In this document: piece after piece, positions 48,191 to 61,581 of the stretch | Layout: each line of letters opens with the position of its first letter | Numbering within the stretch: the first letter of the stretch is position 1 | Source of the DNA: Chamaea fasciata | Lineage: Eukaryota > Chordata > Aves > Passeriformes > Sylviidae | Length of the DNA stretch: 64,000 bases | Direction of reading: 5' to 3' | Assembly (NCBI GenBank): GCA_029207755.1 | Contig: JARCOQ010000006.1 | Location: 19,318,890 to 19,382,889 of the forward strand | The notes under the pieces: model-generated | The model's database searches: none | The model's input: only the letters and a program-made list of their open reading frames with translations | Told to the model about the DNA's origin: nothing | Translations under genes and position numbers: made by a program

Positions 48191-51100
48191 ATCTTTATCT
48201 AGAAATAAACCTGCAAGGCAGCACACTAAAGTGATATCTCTTCAAGGAAGGACCTGCTCTTGCAGCAGTGACCTCCTGCAATAAAAGAGTGGCTTGATAC
48301 AATAGAGTGCATAGGAAGTCATTTGTTATTATACATACAATGTCCAGAACTGGACAGTTCCCAGGATTTGGGAAACTAAAAGTTACACCTGTGGAGTATT
48401 ATTCATAGATTTCAAGTTGAGAATTTAAGTAAATGAAGAAATAGGTTAAGCCTATATCCAGAAAGTCTTCAGGCTAAATGTGTTGGCAAAAAGCTCTACA
48501 CATCTCCACTTCCAGCTTACCTGGACCCAAGCCTGGGAGCAAATTAACAGTTGTGGACAATTTTCAGACTGAAACTCTCTGAACGGAAACAGGGAGTTGA
48601 ATCCAACTGACAGTGTAGAAAAATACAGCCTGATGGTCACAAAAGAAGTCCAAGATGAAGGAAATAGAACATACTTTGCTTGATAGACCATACAGTGATG
48701 AAGTCTCAGAAAAATCACGAACTAGTCTCTATTTTCTCTAAGGAGAGAGATAGAAAAGATGTAGAACTGCTTACATCTTAACACAAGGATACCTGGGAAG
48801 CTCAAAAACATCCTTGTAACTACTGTCACATGTCCAAACGTGTATGTACGAACAGACCCTACTGGAGCAGTATTGTCATAGCTTTTCAGTCTTAGCAACA
48901 ATTTTAGTTACTAATTGAGGAAAATATAAAATAACTATTTTCAGTAAAACAAATAAAGCAAACTTTGAAAAATAATGTACATGATTCCCTGGAAATATAA
49001 ACCCATACTCTGTATATTTAGATTTTGTGCTGTAAGTGAATTACTATATGACTGTTTAATCATTTTTTAAATAATGACATCATTTTTCTAAATTATATAT
49101 CATAGTTTAGGGCACATGTTTTACACTGTGGTGTGGTGCATTTGTAGTGAAGCATTATTAATCACATTTTTTGCATAATCCCATTACTTCATGTAATGTT
49201 ACTGACAAGACTTAGATTTTTCTTACATCCTCCTGATTTCAAATGCATGGATGTTCTGCAGTCATTATGCTCTTTCAGATTCTTTTTTGTGTGCTTCCTA
49301 CTGTGCCACATGAGTTTCACACACCATTACTCAATTAAAAGCTGGCACAAAAAAAATATTATATTTAGCCCTGAATCACTTAGATGGAGCTTTGGAACCC
49401 ATACATAAATGTCTGTGAATTTCATGAACACAATAGATGTTTTCTTCTTTAGCCAAAGATTATTTCTAAAAAGTTCAGAAAACCAGTAAACTCAGTTAAT
49501 TATATGAACCAACGGTATGCAGTTGTTGTCTCTAGTAAAGTGAATCTGACATCAATTTTCCTGAGATAAAAAAAAAAAAGTCAGCAAAGGAAATTGTTTT
49601 TCTGAAAGAAGGCAACTACGGAGAAACCCAAAAACTGTAGCAGCAAAATCACTTTATTACAGCAGATTGGTAGTCTAAATGCCATATAGGAGTTCTCTCC
49701 CATTCTCTGCTGTGCTGTCACAGACGTTGAGGACATGAAAAAAATGAGGATGAGAATACTTTATCCTGCAGTTAAAAGCAAAGAATTCAGATGAGGAATT
49801 TCTCCTCATGTTAGCCACTGTGCATTTTCATATTCATAGATGAGATTTAAATCAACACAGATCAGGAAAACTATGACTGAAAATAAGTTAATTTTTTATT
49901 ACTCTCATTCAAGCATAATTACTGTATGTCTGAAAGAAACATACTTGAGTTTTTAGTGACATATACATGCAAGAAACTAACAATATGAGATAAGTGGGTT
50001 TCCCTGTAAAAAGAATGTGCTATCAAATAAAGGAAACCTGTTCAGAAAGAAAAACATTAAATTGTTCTTTCTAACTTCTTAAATTTAAAATAAGTAATTA
50101 TGCTTTTTATGTTGTAAAACTACAAATCAAACTACACCAGCAGGGGAGGGAAACTTGGAGGCGTAAACATGGGAAGAAAGATAAGATTTCAGTTGAGATT
50201 TCAAATTCAATTAAAAAGAGAAGTAGAGGTATGTTGTTTTAGATGCCAAAAAAAGCAGAAGAGAAGCTTTTTGCACCAGATTGTGCAGAAAGCAAGGGAG
50301 GCCAAAACTTGATGAGTAGGGGATAAAAGAATGAGAAGTTAAGTACTATAGAATATTTGTAAGATAGCAAGTACCGGTAACATAGCAAGTTTTTGTGTGA
50401 TTTTTTTTCTTCAAAAATCCTCTTTTGAAGACTTAAAAAATAAAATTAAAAAAAAGATTTTTAAAAAGCAGAGAAAAATACTCAAAACATACACATCAGT
50501 TAAAAAAAAAAAAAGGCAACAAACCAAATAGTAGCATGACATATCTGTATGTTATTTTTTTCAATTTAAATGTGTAATAATTCCTTAAGGGCCATGAAAT
50601 TGTTAGCTGGCAAAATATGCCAAAGTACATAGAAAAATCAACATCTCATTTGTACAGAAATTCATCTTGGATAGATACTAATGTTGTATCTCTGAACAGA
50701 GACGTGCAAAACATATATTCTGCAGAAGTAGTCTTCTCCCTATACCAGCCTTGGTATATTATCTTTCCCTTTAGATGATTTCCCATTGGCCTTTTCCTGA
50801 TAGAACTGTGGTCTTGAACTGACCATTTATTTCCAAAATATTTTTGATTTACATGGCTATTGTCTTAAACATGGCTAACAAACTAGAAGGTTGATTTTTA
50901 CACTACCTCAGTAGTGCTGTCTCTTCCCTCTCTAAGATCAGTGCTGATTTAGCTGTCTGTAGCTGGATCAGTTACTGCCAGTAAAATTAAGTTCCTGAGT
51001 GTCATGCTCACCATTGTAAAATATGGTAATTTTTCCTCCAGTGCTTTTTTTCTTCTAAGGCTGTGCCATTAGCACTGTCACTTGTGAGTGTAAAATGGTG

Positions 51101-53682
51101 TGCTGATGGTTTATATATGAATATTCAAGGAGCCCTGAAGCAACAGTGAATAATGAGACTAACAGAAGTGTTTAGGATGTCTGTTATGGAAGCAGATACC
51201 TACTTGGCTCCCAGCTCTTACCTGGGTTCAGAAAGAAAACATGTACACCAAAAAACTTTAAATTCTTTTCTCTGGATTTCTTCCCCTTCTCCTCCCCTCA
51301 CCCAGGTTTAGTATTTCCTAGGCTCCTTATCATAGTCAATATACCAATTTTATTTTCCAATTATGTGCCATTGTTTTAGGAATGATAATATTAATACATA
51401 ATACTTAATTTTCCTTTGCAGCCTGGAACAATACTGTTTCCCACCAAAAGTTCATTTTAAAAGAAATTTTAGTATGAATACGGAATGGTAGTTGACTTCA
51501 TTACATTAAAAAGGATAAGTTTATCCACCCCAAAAGAGAAGAAGTAAAGCAGAAAATAGAAGAAGATAGCATATGTATAGAAATAGGAGTCTATGTCTTT
51601 CCTGTTAATTGATGTCTAATTATGAGAAATTAATAAGATAAACCGAAATACTATTTTAATATGGATGGGGAAGAAATTTCACATTTGTCAGTGGGGTATT
51701 TAGTCTTCATGAGAAAACCTGAAAGAAGTGATGACAGCTTTTAGACTGAAAAGCAGCAAGTACAGCTTGAATTTGTGGGCTGATTATTAGGCATATTTTG
51801 TTAAGAGGTGACAATAGAAATAAAACAAGTTCATCTCTGTTATAGAAATCTTCGTTGATGTAACCAGTTGAATTTATTTTCTAGTTCTGATAAAACTGAT
51901 GACAAGACATCATCTTTACCATTGTATCTTGTAGTTTTTGCCCAAATTTTGCTCTTAACACTATTGATAAGCACGGATTTTTAGGAACAATGCTTTTAGC
52001 CAACTCATGATACTGAACAACTGTTCTTAAGGACACTGTGAGGGGATATAAACTAGATGAAAAATTGACAGCACTGTAAGTCCTGGAGGGGGTCAGGGAA
52101 GGCTTGAAATCTGCCTGGCAGCAATCTGTGAAATTTGTCAAATGAAAAGCATGTAATACTTAAATATTGCATAACAAAATGAAAGCATTATAGTTCAATC
52201 TAAAGAATTTGTGAAACACTTGAAGAGAGCAGGTACAAAATTACTGTCAATGAACTGGCCCTGTAAAAGTCTGTCAAATTAAAGGAGTAAAAACAATAAT
52301 GAACTAAAAAATGTATCTTAGAAGTTTACAGACAATGCATAGTTCTTCTGTATGTATGTTATTGGCCCTTCCAAAATGCCTGAACACCTTAAATCAGTGA
52401 GTGGCACTGTCTGTAGCAAATCATATTTATCTGTGCTCTAGATAACACAAGTATATTTTTTTTCAAATTACTTTTCTTTTTACATGATAACATTGCTGAG
52501 CTGCTTGATTTAGTAATACTTGCTCCTAAAATGAAAATGCTCAGAATGTTAGCAATGAAACAATTATAAAAATACTGAACCAACTACTGTATTAGCTACT
52601 GGTAGAATTGTGTGTCTCCCTGTCTTACAGATGTTTACGGAATTAACATTGAAAACTCCAGTGGTCACACGCAGATTTTCTGACATTAACTCATTTCTTC
52701 TCTCTGTAAAATAATCTCATAATAATATTGGATTTTCTTCTATTGGCCTCTGATATCCACTGTTCACTGATGAATGTACAGGAGCTTTCATTTTTACCGT
52801 GGGAAATCCAAGTTATTCTGTGTTTGTTGAAGCATCAAGAAACAACAATATTTCTCACATATCTTGCAGGTGGCTTAAAAGGAAATCTTACATCTAAAGA
52901 CTAAATTAAAAAAAATATTGGTGTAATATTTGCCATGCAATCCAACATGGGTGCCTTACAGAGTAGGGAAACTTGTAACTTTTTAGGAGAAATAAACAGC
53001 TGAATCAATTTCCAGAAGGTAAAGAGGAACTGATATCCATAATTATCATATTAAATTATAAATTATTATTAATTTGGTAAAAAATGTAACACTTTGTAGT
53101 AAGAACTAAAAGACATTCACTGCAGTGAGGGAAGTCTCACTTAGGCTTAGCATATGCCAGATTTATAAAGAAAAGGACTTGAAAATACGACTGAAAAGAA
53201 AACTGAAACTTGAAAATATTTATACAGATACCGCATTTCTAAATAGAACTCTTTTTTGTACAGAAGGCATTGCAATGTCTTCCTTGTGCTTTCAGCAGAT
53301 GTCTTGCATACAAGGGGTGGGTTGAGATGGGTGGATATAAAGTTACTAAAAATCTAGTTCCAGTGTGGAGTAATATTCTTGTGGTTGAAACTGTTTGAAC
53401 AAACACCAGTTTGGATAGCAGATTATGTAAAAAAGGATAGCTCACCCTTTTTCCAAACTGGAGAAGAGAAATAGGTGTTGGTCTAGAGAAAGCACCAAAA
53501 TACCCAGATTAATACTCTGAGTAAGGTAATATACCATTTCAAATATTTAAAGTATCTCTGCTCATTAAAATATGCAAGGCTGTTAAGACTTTGTTGGTAT
53601 GGTTAGAACAGTTTCCTCCAGCGTCACTGTGTCATATGATATTTTTAAAAATTAATGAACCTCTCTGTCTTTAATACTTTAG
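48191..53682. other. AT-rich non-coding DNA, no gene assigned
   Basis: No dispersed repeat recognised. A-rich stretches occur around 50400-50515. A short open segment with a strong acceptor (CTCCCTGTCTTACAG) starts at 52631 and stops at TAA 52712-52714, with an AATAAA at 52991-52996. It is listed in findings as a possible terminal exon only. Confidence 0.55.
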
Positions 53683-53740
53683 GCATAAAATTTAAGTTTG
53701 GAAAGATTCCCCAGGTGATCATCTAGCTCAGCTCCCTGAA
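53683..53740 (-). mobile_element. Probable CR1 terminal remnant
   Basis: CATAAAATTTAAGTTTGGAA followed by a GATCATCTAGCTCAGCTCCC block resembles a decayed reverse-complement CR1 3' end (the family reads ATCATAGAATC..GTTGGAAAAGA..GATCATCTAGTCCAACTCC). It is short and diverged. Confidence 0.4.
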
Positions 53741-53866
53741 CTAATCAGGATCACATTTTTATATGAATTCCTTGAATAAAAATTTATATTCTTTTGTATC
53801 TCATTTTTTTACAGCAACAACAAGGTAATAAGAAGAGTAATACCCACTCAACTGATTATTAATTAA

Positions 53867-53922
53867 TAGGAACATAAGAATGGCCTGAATGGGTTACACT
53901 GAAGGCACACCTAGCCCCAAAT
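53867..53922. repeat. Ancient amniote interspersed repeat fragment (tentative)
   Basis: GGAACATAAGAATGGCCTG followed by GGGTTACACTGAAGGCAC and CACCTAGCCC resembles a repeat widespread in reptiles and birds (ACATAAGAATGGCCATACTG, then GGTCAGACCAAAGGTC and ATCTAGCCC). The comparison is from memory and the fragment is only about 55 bp. Confidence 0.4.
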
Positions 53923-53965
53923 AGTAATTCAATCAAAATCAAAAAGCATATGTTTAATAAAAGGG

Positions 53966-54100
53966 AGATGTTCAAGGCCAGGCTGAATGGAGCTCTGAGC
54001 AAACTCATCTAGTGAAAGGTGTCCTTGCCCATGGCAGTGGAGTTTGAACTGGATGATCTTTAAGGTCCTTTCCAACCCAAACCATTCTGTGATTCTATAA
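53966..54100 (+). mobile_element. CR1 LINE extreme 3' end
   Basis: Plus-strand CR1 terminus: GATGTTCAAGGCCAGGCTG, CCATGGCAGTGGAGTTTGAA, GATCTTTAAGGTCCTTTCCA and AACCCAAACCATTCTGTGAT, ending TCTGTGATTCTATAAAATG. It is severely 5' truncated (about 135 bp) but well preserved, so probably a fairly recent insertion. Confidence 0.93.
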
Positions 54101-54523
54101 AATGTAAGAATGTGGAAAATATGCATAATTCACTTTAATATTCTGCCAGAGCTCTACTAACTTATGTTCAGGAATTTCCATGTAGATATAGTATATAAAT
54201 ATGTCTGCAACATTCTTCAGGTACAAATTCTTGTCTTTTATTAAAAAAAAGTGGGTGGTTTTTTGAACCTGACTTTTACCAGTTGCATTTGTTATCCTTT
54301 AGTTTTTGTACATGAAGAGGCAGTAAACTATCTTTCCCTATAGATTTTTGCCAAGGCGTTCATGATTTGCAAATTTTTAGCTTATTGTCCTTGGTTTTTC
54401 TCTTTACAGCTCATGGATCCCAGGTTTTCTATCATTCCCATAATGGAAGACATTCCATAACTTTGATCATCATATTTTGTAAATGTTTGTGAAGCACTCA
54501 GTACTGCAGGTTTGATTGCTATT

Positions 54524-54543
54524 AAAAAAAAAAAAAAAAAAAA
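54524..54543. repeat. A20 homopolymer tract
   Basis: Twenty A. The upstream bases are not recognised as a retroposon. Confidence 0.85.
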
Positions 54544-56948
54544 TCTGTCTTCAGGGCAGAATTTGAATAATCTTCAGTGAATAAGTCTGGGTACAGACTA
54601 TTAAACAAGATGAAGACTAAAAGAGGGAAAACTGCTTATTAGCAAGAACTGTCTGCTTCTAAACTGAATGTGGCAAGGATTTGGAGGATAGAAAAAGTAC
54701 ATATTCATGTCATAGATTTAAAAAATATAACACAGCATTGGCAAAAAGGGATACAGACTATCTTGATTCCAGTATTTATATGCTTCTGTGTGTTTGCCAT
54801 TATGAGATAAATGATAGTCTGTAAGCCCTTTTTCACTATCTGTAAAAGAATAAGCAAGAATAGAATGTTGCAACTTCGACATAAACAGAAAGAAATGCAG
54901 ATGACCAGCGAATTTCACCTGATGGTATTGCAGAACAATTGTCCTTTCTACCAGACCTCCAGAGAGTGATATATATTTATTGCAGAATATGTTATTATTC
55001 AGAGGATGAAAGAAGAGATTTTTGTTTTTTTCCTGTTTCTCACCCCATAACTTATGCACTTCACTGTAAGAGGAGCAGATAGGGGGGCAGGAGAAAAGGA
55101 TGAGGATTATATTCCTGCTTTTGGATGGAGAAGTTCCAGCAGAATGAAAGAACTCGGAGGTATGTGTTAAAAGGTGTTTTCACTCCTCAAATGTAGGCAC
55201 AGAGGGTATGAGACCGTCTTCTGAAAGAAAAGTATGTTCTTAGGAGTCTTTTAGAGGTGAATAGGAAAATTAAGCAATAACTGAAGGGCAGGTGTGTCGG
55301 CAGTTCCTAAGTTTCATAATACCAGGATTTTCAGGTAGATTTTCAAAATTGGGTGTCATTATTTAACTTTTACTTCCACATAAAATTTTTCCAGATTTTA
55401 CAGACGTACTGACATTTTGATAATGAAGAAGTATACAAGTTATACACTCAGATTATATTTTAAAGACTTCTCGAAGAGATTAGTCATAGTGATCCACTGT
55501 ACCTAGAAATCACTTCAAAAAAGGCCAAATGATATACTTCTTCCTCATTGAAAACGTTAGATTTTTCAAATACATTTTTGTTTGCTTGTTTGGGTTTGTG
55601 TATGTGTGTGTTTTGGTTGGTTGTTTGGGTGTTTTGGGTTTTTTAATAAACAAATATAACTTTTCTGCCAATGTACTTTTGTCTCATTCTTGTCAGGACT
55701 AAAATGGAATTTTTCTAATGTTTAATTTCTCTGCATTTTTTACTGAGGCAGTTTTGTTCCATTGTGCCTCTCACCTTGAATGAATGATGTTTTTCTCCAG
55801 AAGCTGCAGACCTTAATCCTCAACTTTGTGGATTTATTTTGTAATTAAAATAAACAAGTATCTCTTTTCTTGGTTGAATTGTTGGATTCTTCTGCTTGAG
55901 AAAAGAGATTGGAGACTCTTAGTCAGTTCTACTTTCTGACTCTTTAAGCAAACACTATTTTTCTCTAGAAGTCTTATTACTTAAATTATTTTAAGTGGGC
56001 ATCTAGTAAAGACAGACCATGCTGTACTCTACTACTAACCACATGTTTACTGCATGACATATAAATATATCATACCAATGTGTTGATAAATATTAGCAGA
56101 AACTACTAAAGGACAAACACATGTATAGATATAATGTCTGCATCATCAACAATACAGTGAATAATAACAGAAAATGACAATTTTTTTCTTTTCTAAAAAT
56201 AACTATCAAAACCTTCATCTTTCTGTGTTTCATGAAGACAGCAAAAAACTACATTTACAGCCGTCCATGAAAACACAAGTGTCATCTGTAGACCTAGTAC
56301 CTGAAAGGAGCCTATGACTGCGGAGGATATTGGGAAGTAAGCAGGAGCTATAGCATAACTTCAATTTAGCTGTCTTTTCTGAAATACTATGTCCTCTTGC
56401 TTCTAGGTCTTCCTAGAAAACTAGATTTTCCTAACTACACTTCTTAAACCTCAGTCCACTGAGTATTTTAAAGCCAAAATAATATTTTTATTTCTTTTTT
56501 TTTAATTTTCTTCCAATATGAAAATTAGTCTCTAATAGTTGTCAGATGTGAAACCAAAATGGCAAAGTAGAAATAGCAGAAACAGTGCCAATCAAGCATA
56601 GATTATTTTTGAATTATTTCTTTACCTTTTTTTAAAATTATTTCTTTACCTTTTTCCAAAAACTAGAGATACAGGTTAAAGTATATGTTTTGTGCAGGTT
56701 TCATTAAATGCAGTTTTCAAATTCTCTTCTATCATGCTTTATAGCCTCATATTTTGGCTACTATTCAACGTTTTCTATCAAATCAATATTTTCATAGTTT
56801 TAGCTTTTCCTTACTGAATGTGTGAAAGAAATGTCTGAATGCTATTCTTCAATGGTTGCTGATTTATAAGGTATTCATGATCAGTGATGATAAGAGATTG
56901 CATATTTGAAAGTGAATGGGAGCATACCCATTCACCTGCAACAGAGAC

Positions 56949-56965
56949 AAAAAAAAAAAAAAAAA
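56949..56965. repeat. A17 homopolymer tract
   Basis: Seventeen A inside a plus-strand open stretch, where it gives a run of Lys codons. Confidence 0.8.
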
Positions 56966-59900
56966 CGCCTAGGACACACTATCAAAATTATTGAAATGTT
57001 GTCAACATTCACTTCAGTTGAATGTAAAAGGCTAAAATTTCTGTTCTGGGGAGATGTTACCAGAAGATCCTCAAATCAAACAAAATACATTACCTTACAC
57101 AGAGATGAGTTAGGTTTTGTTGGAGTAATTTTAACACCACAAATTTATAACCAATTTGTTACACAATGTGTAGACAGTAAGATTGGAAAATATTGCCCTC
57201 AGTAGGACTATGAAAATTCTTTATCATTCCTTATGCTATCCTGCATTCAACATGTAGCTATTGTATGTAGTTACAGAAACCAAGGTATGGTCTCCACAAA
57301 ACTGCTAATGAGGAAAATCCATTCTTGCATGAAAAGATCACACCTTTTTAATTACAAAAGGGGAGAAAAAAGTAATTGAATATCCATTGTAGAAATACTT
57401 TTATTGCGATTCTGATTTAAAATTCTCAGCATTAATTATGTTTAAAGACCCTGCTTTTTCTCTTTATTTAGTTTGATAGCCCCCCTTATGCATCTGCTCA
57501 CATATGTAAATGCACAAATAACAGATCAACTTTTTTTTTCTAGTTATCCATGTCATTGTTCAAAAATGTGAAATCATTAATTTTATTTTAAAAGTGAAAA
57601 ACTGATGCAGTGTTTCAAGGAGTTATATAAATCCCATATTGGCCTTAAGGAAAGCATCCAGGAATCTGTGGGAGGGTGGACATTTGCTATATCAATTCCA
57701 GCCTGTTCTTTACATCTATGTTTTTGGTGGAGGGAGTGCATGCCAAGAATCTATTGAAAACATCTTTCTATGTTTGCAGTATTGCCTGTGTTTATCAGAT
57801 GATCACAAGACAATCCTACCAGCCATAGCAGTTATAATTGATATGTCCCCTGTTTCCTGGCTAGTTCATGGCCCAGAGACTATCCACATTTGCAGGAACA
57901 TTATGGTACTTTGAAATATGCTAATACAAATATTTTGAACATATGGATGGTTTACCTACTTTAAAGTAAAAATGAACTAGAAGTGGTTTCTAGTGGATTT
58001 TTGCTAGAAGTGGATTTTCAAGTATACAAAAATCATTTCAAATAGACATTTATTTCCCAAGTATCAACAAAGAGAGAGTGAAAAAATCTTTCTAAATGTT
58101 ATTGGGACGTTGAATAGACACTTTCCTTTGTATCACTCCTTTAAAATCTGGGTATCTAGAAAGCCTGCAAGGCCATAATCTCTAATTAGCAACCCCTCCG
58201 ACTATTACAGGTTGAACTTATATAATTCTAACTATACATTTTAGTGGCCTTTGTAATGTTCTCTGATTCTAATACCAAAGCAAATACTACAAGAAATGAA
58301 ATTGTATTATAATCTTATTTGCGTATAATCTGAGTCTTTTAATCCTTTTAAGTGACAGAATAGGAACATACAATATACAAGGTGTTCTTTCTATCAGAGA
58401 ATGGAAATATTTGCAGCTGCATAAGAGCTTGGATTTTGATAGCAGCACAATAAAGTGAAATTTTAATTACTTTAAAGGGAAGAGACAACAGTTTTTCTGT
58501 GATCACAAAGAAAAAAAGTTGAACCATAACACACAGAGCTTGTGACTTAGTGAACAACAAAAAGAAATATATAAAGAAGAAGAGGCCAAAGATCTTTTAC
58601 AATTTTGTATCTTGTACTTTTCATGTTTTTACCGCTTGGTACCAGCCTGATATGAAAGTTGAATCTAGTGGCAGATGAACTACTTAGAGATTTTACTCTG
58701 AGCATATACAGTGACACTATGATCACATACATAAATCACACCCTTAAAGTTCAAATAATGATAACAAGTCTGAGAAACTGAGAAAAAAAAGTTCTTTTTC
58801 ACTGGATTTGCAGTGACAATTTTATTTGTATGTATCATGTTTAAAAGTGAATTTTTAAGAGGAACATATTTGACATTTCTTTGTCATATACCCTTTGTTT
58901 ATGCAAACAACCTGCAGGACTGAAAAGAATTAAGACTTTATGAATACAAAAGACGTCTTAAACATCTAAATTTTTTTTTAATTTTTTTTTCTGGCAAAGA
59001 CAGTGATCAGAAAGGTTTAAATATCTAAGCTCATTTTATTGAATCAATTCATGGAATTAATTTGGAAATGTTTAAGTGAAAGTTTGAAATGTCACAGACA
59101 AACAATGAAGCAGGTTTTGACAGCCAGTATTCCTGCTGGAAGTGCAGACTCTCCTCTTCTATACATTGGAGGCAGGTCTACAGGAGTTATCTACCCTGCC
59201 AAACTACTTTGATGTAGACCACTGCTTCCAGTAAAATATAGGCCTAACCATTACTGGCACATTGGTTAAAGCCGTTTCTAAACCATGAACATTTTCCTTA
59301 ATTTTCTTTGCTTTTAGGCAAAACATTATGACATTTAGAAATATTTTAAAAGATACTACTCATTGTAAAAACAGGCTGTGAATTTCCATTTTTGTTTTTC
59401 AAAAGTTCAGGGTTATTTATTTAGTAAGTTGGTCATGGCTTCCTATATGTCTCACACTTTTCTGAAAAGAGAAAATATGTGACACTATGAACAACCAACC
59501 ATTCATTGAATTCTGATTTTAAAATTTGAATTGTAGTTCTCATCACTAAGGTCCACAGCCAAAAATCTTTTCAGCAAGAGGCTGTGTAGTACCTTCGTAG
59601 TCACTCTTTATAGTAATTCAATTAGTGATGAATAAATGTTGTTTTCATGAATTTCCAAATTAAGTTAGATTTTGTTACTATCACTCTATATGTCTTTTCC
59701 AGATAAACTAAAGTGAAATTTAATCAAAAAATCCATTAATAATTTTTTCTATAAGATTATCTGTACAATCTCTGGCCATAAAACATAATGTTTGTTGTTT
59801 GCACATCAATTTTATCATTTAGGTTAAAGATTTTTGAAAAAGTGTCTATGAATGAGATTTTATTATTAGTATGTTCTTATTTCAAAGTCATGATTCCATT

Positions 59901-61452
59901 ATGAGAAAAACATTTTTTAATGAAACACCCTCCCCGCCTTAAAAATAGTCCATCTAAACTTTTTAAGTATTGCTGTAGGAGATGAACTATTCTCAAGAAA
60001 CATTTATATCTGACTTTCCAACACAGAAATTCAAACTTCAATTCTAATTAATGCCTCCACCTTTGTCAAGGCTACTTATCAGGAATGATGTGGAGCTAAT
60101 GTCTCTAAATGGGGTGATGTTTCATGCACTACTATTTTGGCATCTCTTTGGCATAACACGTGTATTTTATCCTTATGGAACTGTTTCTTCATTTTTAAAT
60201 GATACCTAAAAACACAAGGTGTGAGAATTCTCCATGTCCATAGCAGTTTCTAGGTATTTTGGTTTTATATTGAGAAAGTATTTATCAAACCACATGAAAA
60301 ATACTTTTTTTCTGGTCAATAAAGCTCTCAGATTTAATTTCTGCTGATAGAATGACAAGAGTGCAAGTTATAGTATTTGTTATGGCCATTGCCTAAAGCC
60401 AGCCCTCTGAAAGCACATGGCATATATTTTCAGACTTGTTTTGGTTATTTGACAGTCTGGATTCTAAACAAGAATCCTTCTTTAATAAAGCTGACTTACA
60501 CATGCTGCACAGGCCATCTCCCCACACTTCCCACTCTGAGTTTGCAGGCTTGGCTTTCAATGTCTTTGTTCTTCTGGTCCTGAGTTTTTCAAGAACAAAG
60601 CCTGCTAATCAAGCCAGATTGTCATAATTATGCAATAAGAACAAATGAATACTAAAAATTAGGATAAAACCACAAAATTTGCTTGAATTCATATGCCATT
60701 TGAACACTTGCTTATAAGGGAGGAAAGCAGTTTACTGTGTTGTTCCACAAGTTCTTGTTTTGTTACATTACAGTATAAAATCCAGCAAATAAATATGAGC
60801 AATTTTCAGATGTCTTTTAAGAGGTAAAATGTAATGTAAGATCCTTTTATCAGTCCATCAACTAGCAAATTGACTTGATGGGCATGAAAGAAGTCAGTTT
60901 GTTGCTAATATAGGACTTTCTGCATCAAGTCTTTGACCTACTTTAGAATTTTTAAAGCTATTTCAACAGACATTTTGAATATTATTCACTAGACAGAAGT
61001 TTAATTCCCCTATTCTGTACTGCTTGTTTGATCAATAAACTGATGCAAATTACTCCTAACAAATTGCAAATAACTCCCAATAAATGAGTCTTCTAAGTTT
61101 TACTCTGTATTGTATCAAACAGCTTCTTATTTTCTTTTTCATTTATGGTTCTTTCAAAATCCAATTTCTTTAACACTCAAAAGTCAAATCTATTTTTACT
61201 AATTTCGATTTTTTTGTTACTTGCATTTGGTAAACTACATTAAATAGTCTACTTTCAATAATCTATAGTCTCCTAACCCTACTACAATATTGATCTTATG
61301 CAGTATTTCATTCCAGGAAATCTCACTTAGCTAAGATTTTTACTTTCTCACACCAGTAGGTCTGTGGTCATACCTTGAAAACTATATAGTTAATTGATTC
61401 ACACAGAAAGTAGAACAGAAACTTAAAATAATCAGTATAAGAGTTGGTAGTG

Positions 61453-61540
61453 GGTTTTTTTGTTTGTTTGTGGGGGTTTTTTTGTGTTTTTTTTTAAATT
61501 TGTTTTGTTATTTGTTGTTGTTGTTGTTTGGTTTTTTGTT

Positions 61541-61580
<40 letters not shown>
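61453..61580. repeat. GTTT / GTT simple repeat ending in T38
   Basis: GTTTG units, a GTTGTTGTTGTT run near 61512-61529, then an uninterrupted run of 38 T (61543-61580). It has the same style as the 34.5-kb array. The Phe-rich frame across it is an artefact. Confidence 0.9.

Positions 61581-61581
<1 letters not shown>

Larger units (their letters stand above)
54101..61452. other. AT-rich non-coding DNA, no gene seen
   Basis: Apart from A tracts at 54524-54543 and 56949-56965 and a GT-rich stretch at 55575-55640, no element is recognised. Open stretches at 54718-55059 (minus, 113 codons), 56906-57205 and 57639-57914 (plus) have no splice, promoter or family support. A near-duplicate of AATTATTTCTTTACCTTTTT occurs twice at 56612-56655. 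Confidence 0.6.

Noticed and set aside
54718..55059. 113-codon minus-strand open frame
   Set aside because: Same reasoning: length within chance expectation and no supporting signals.
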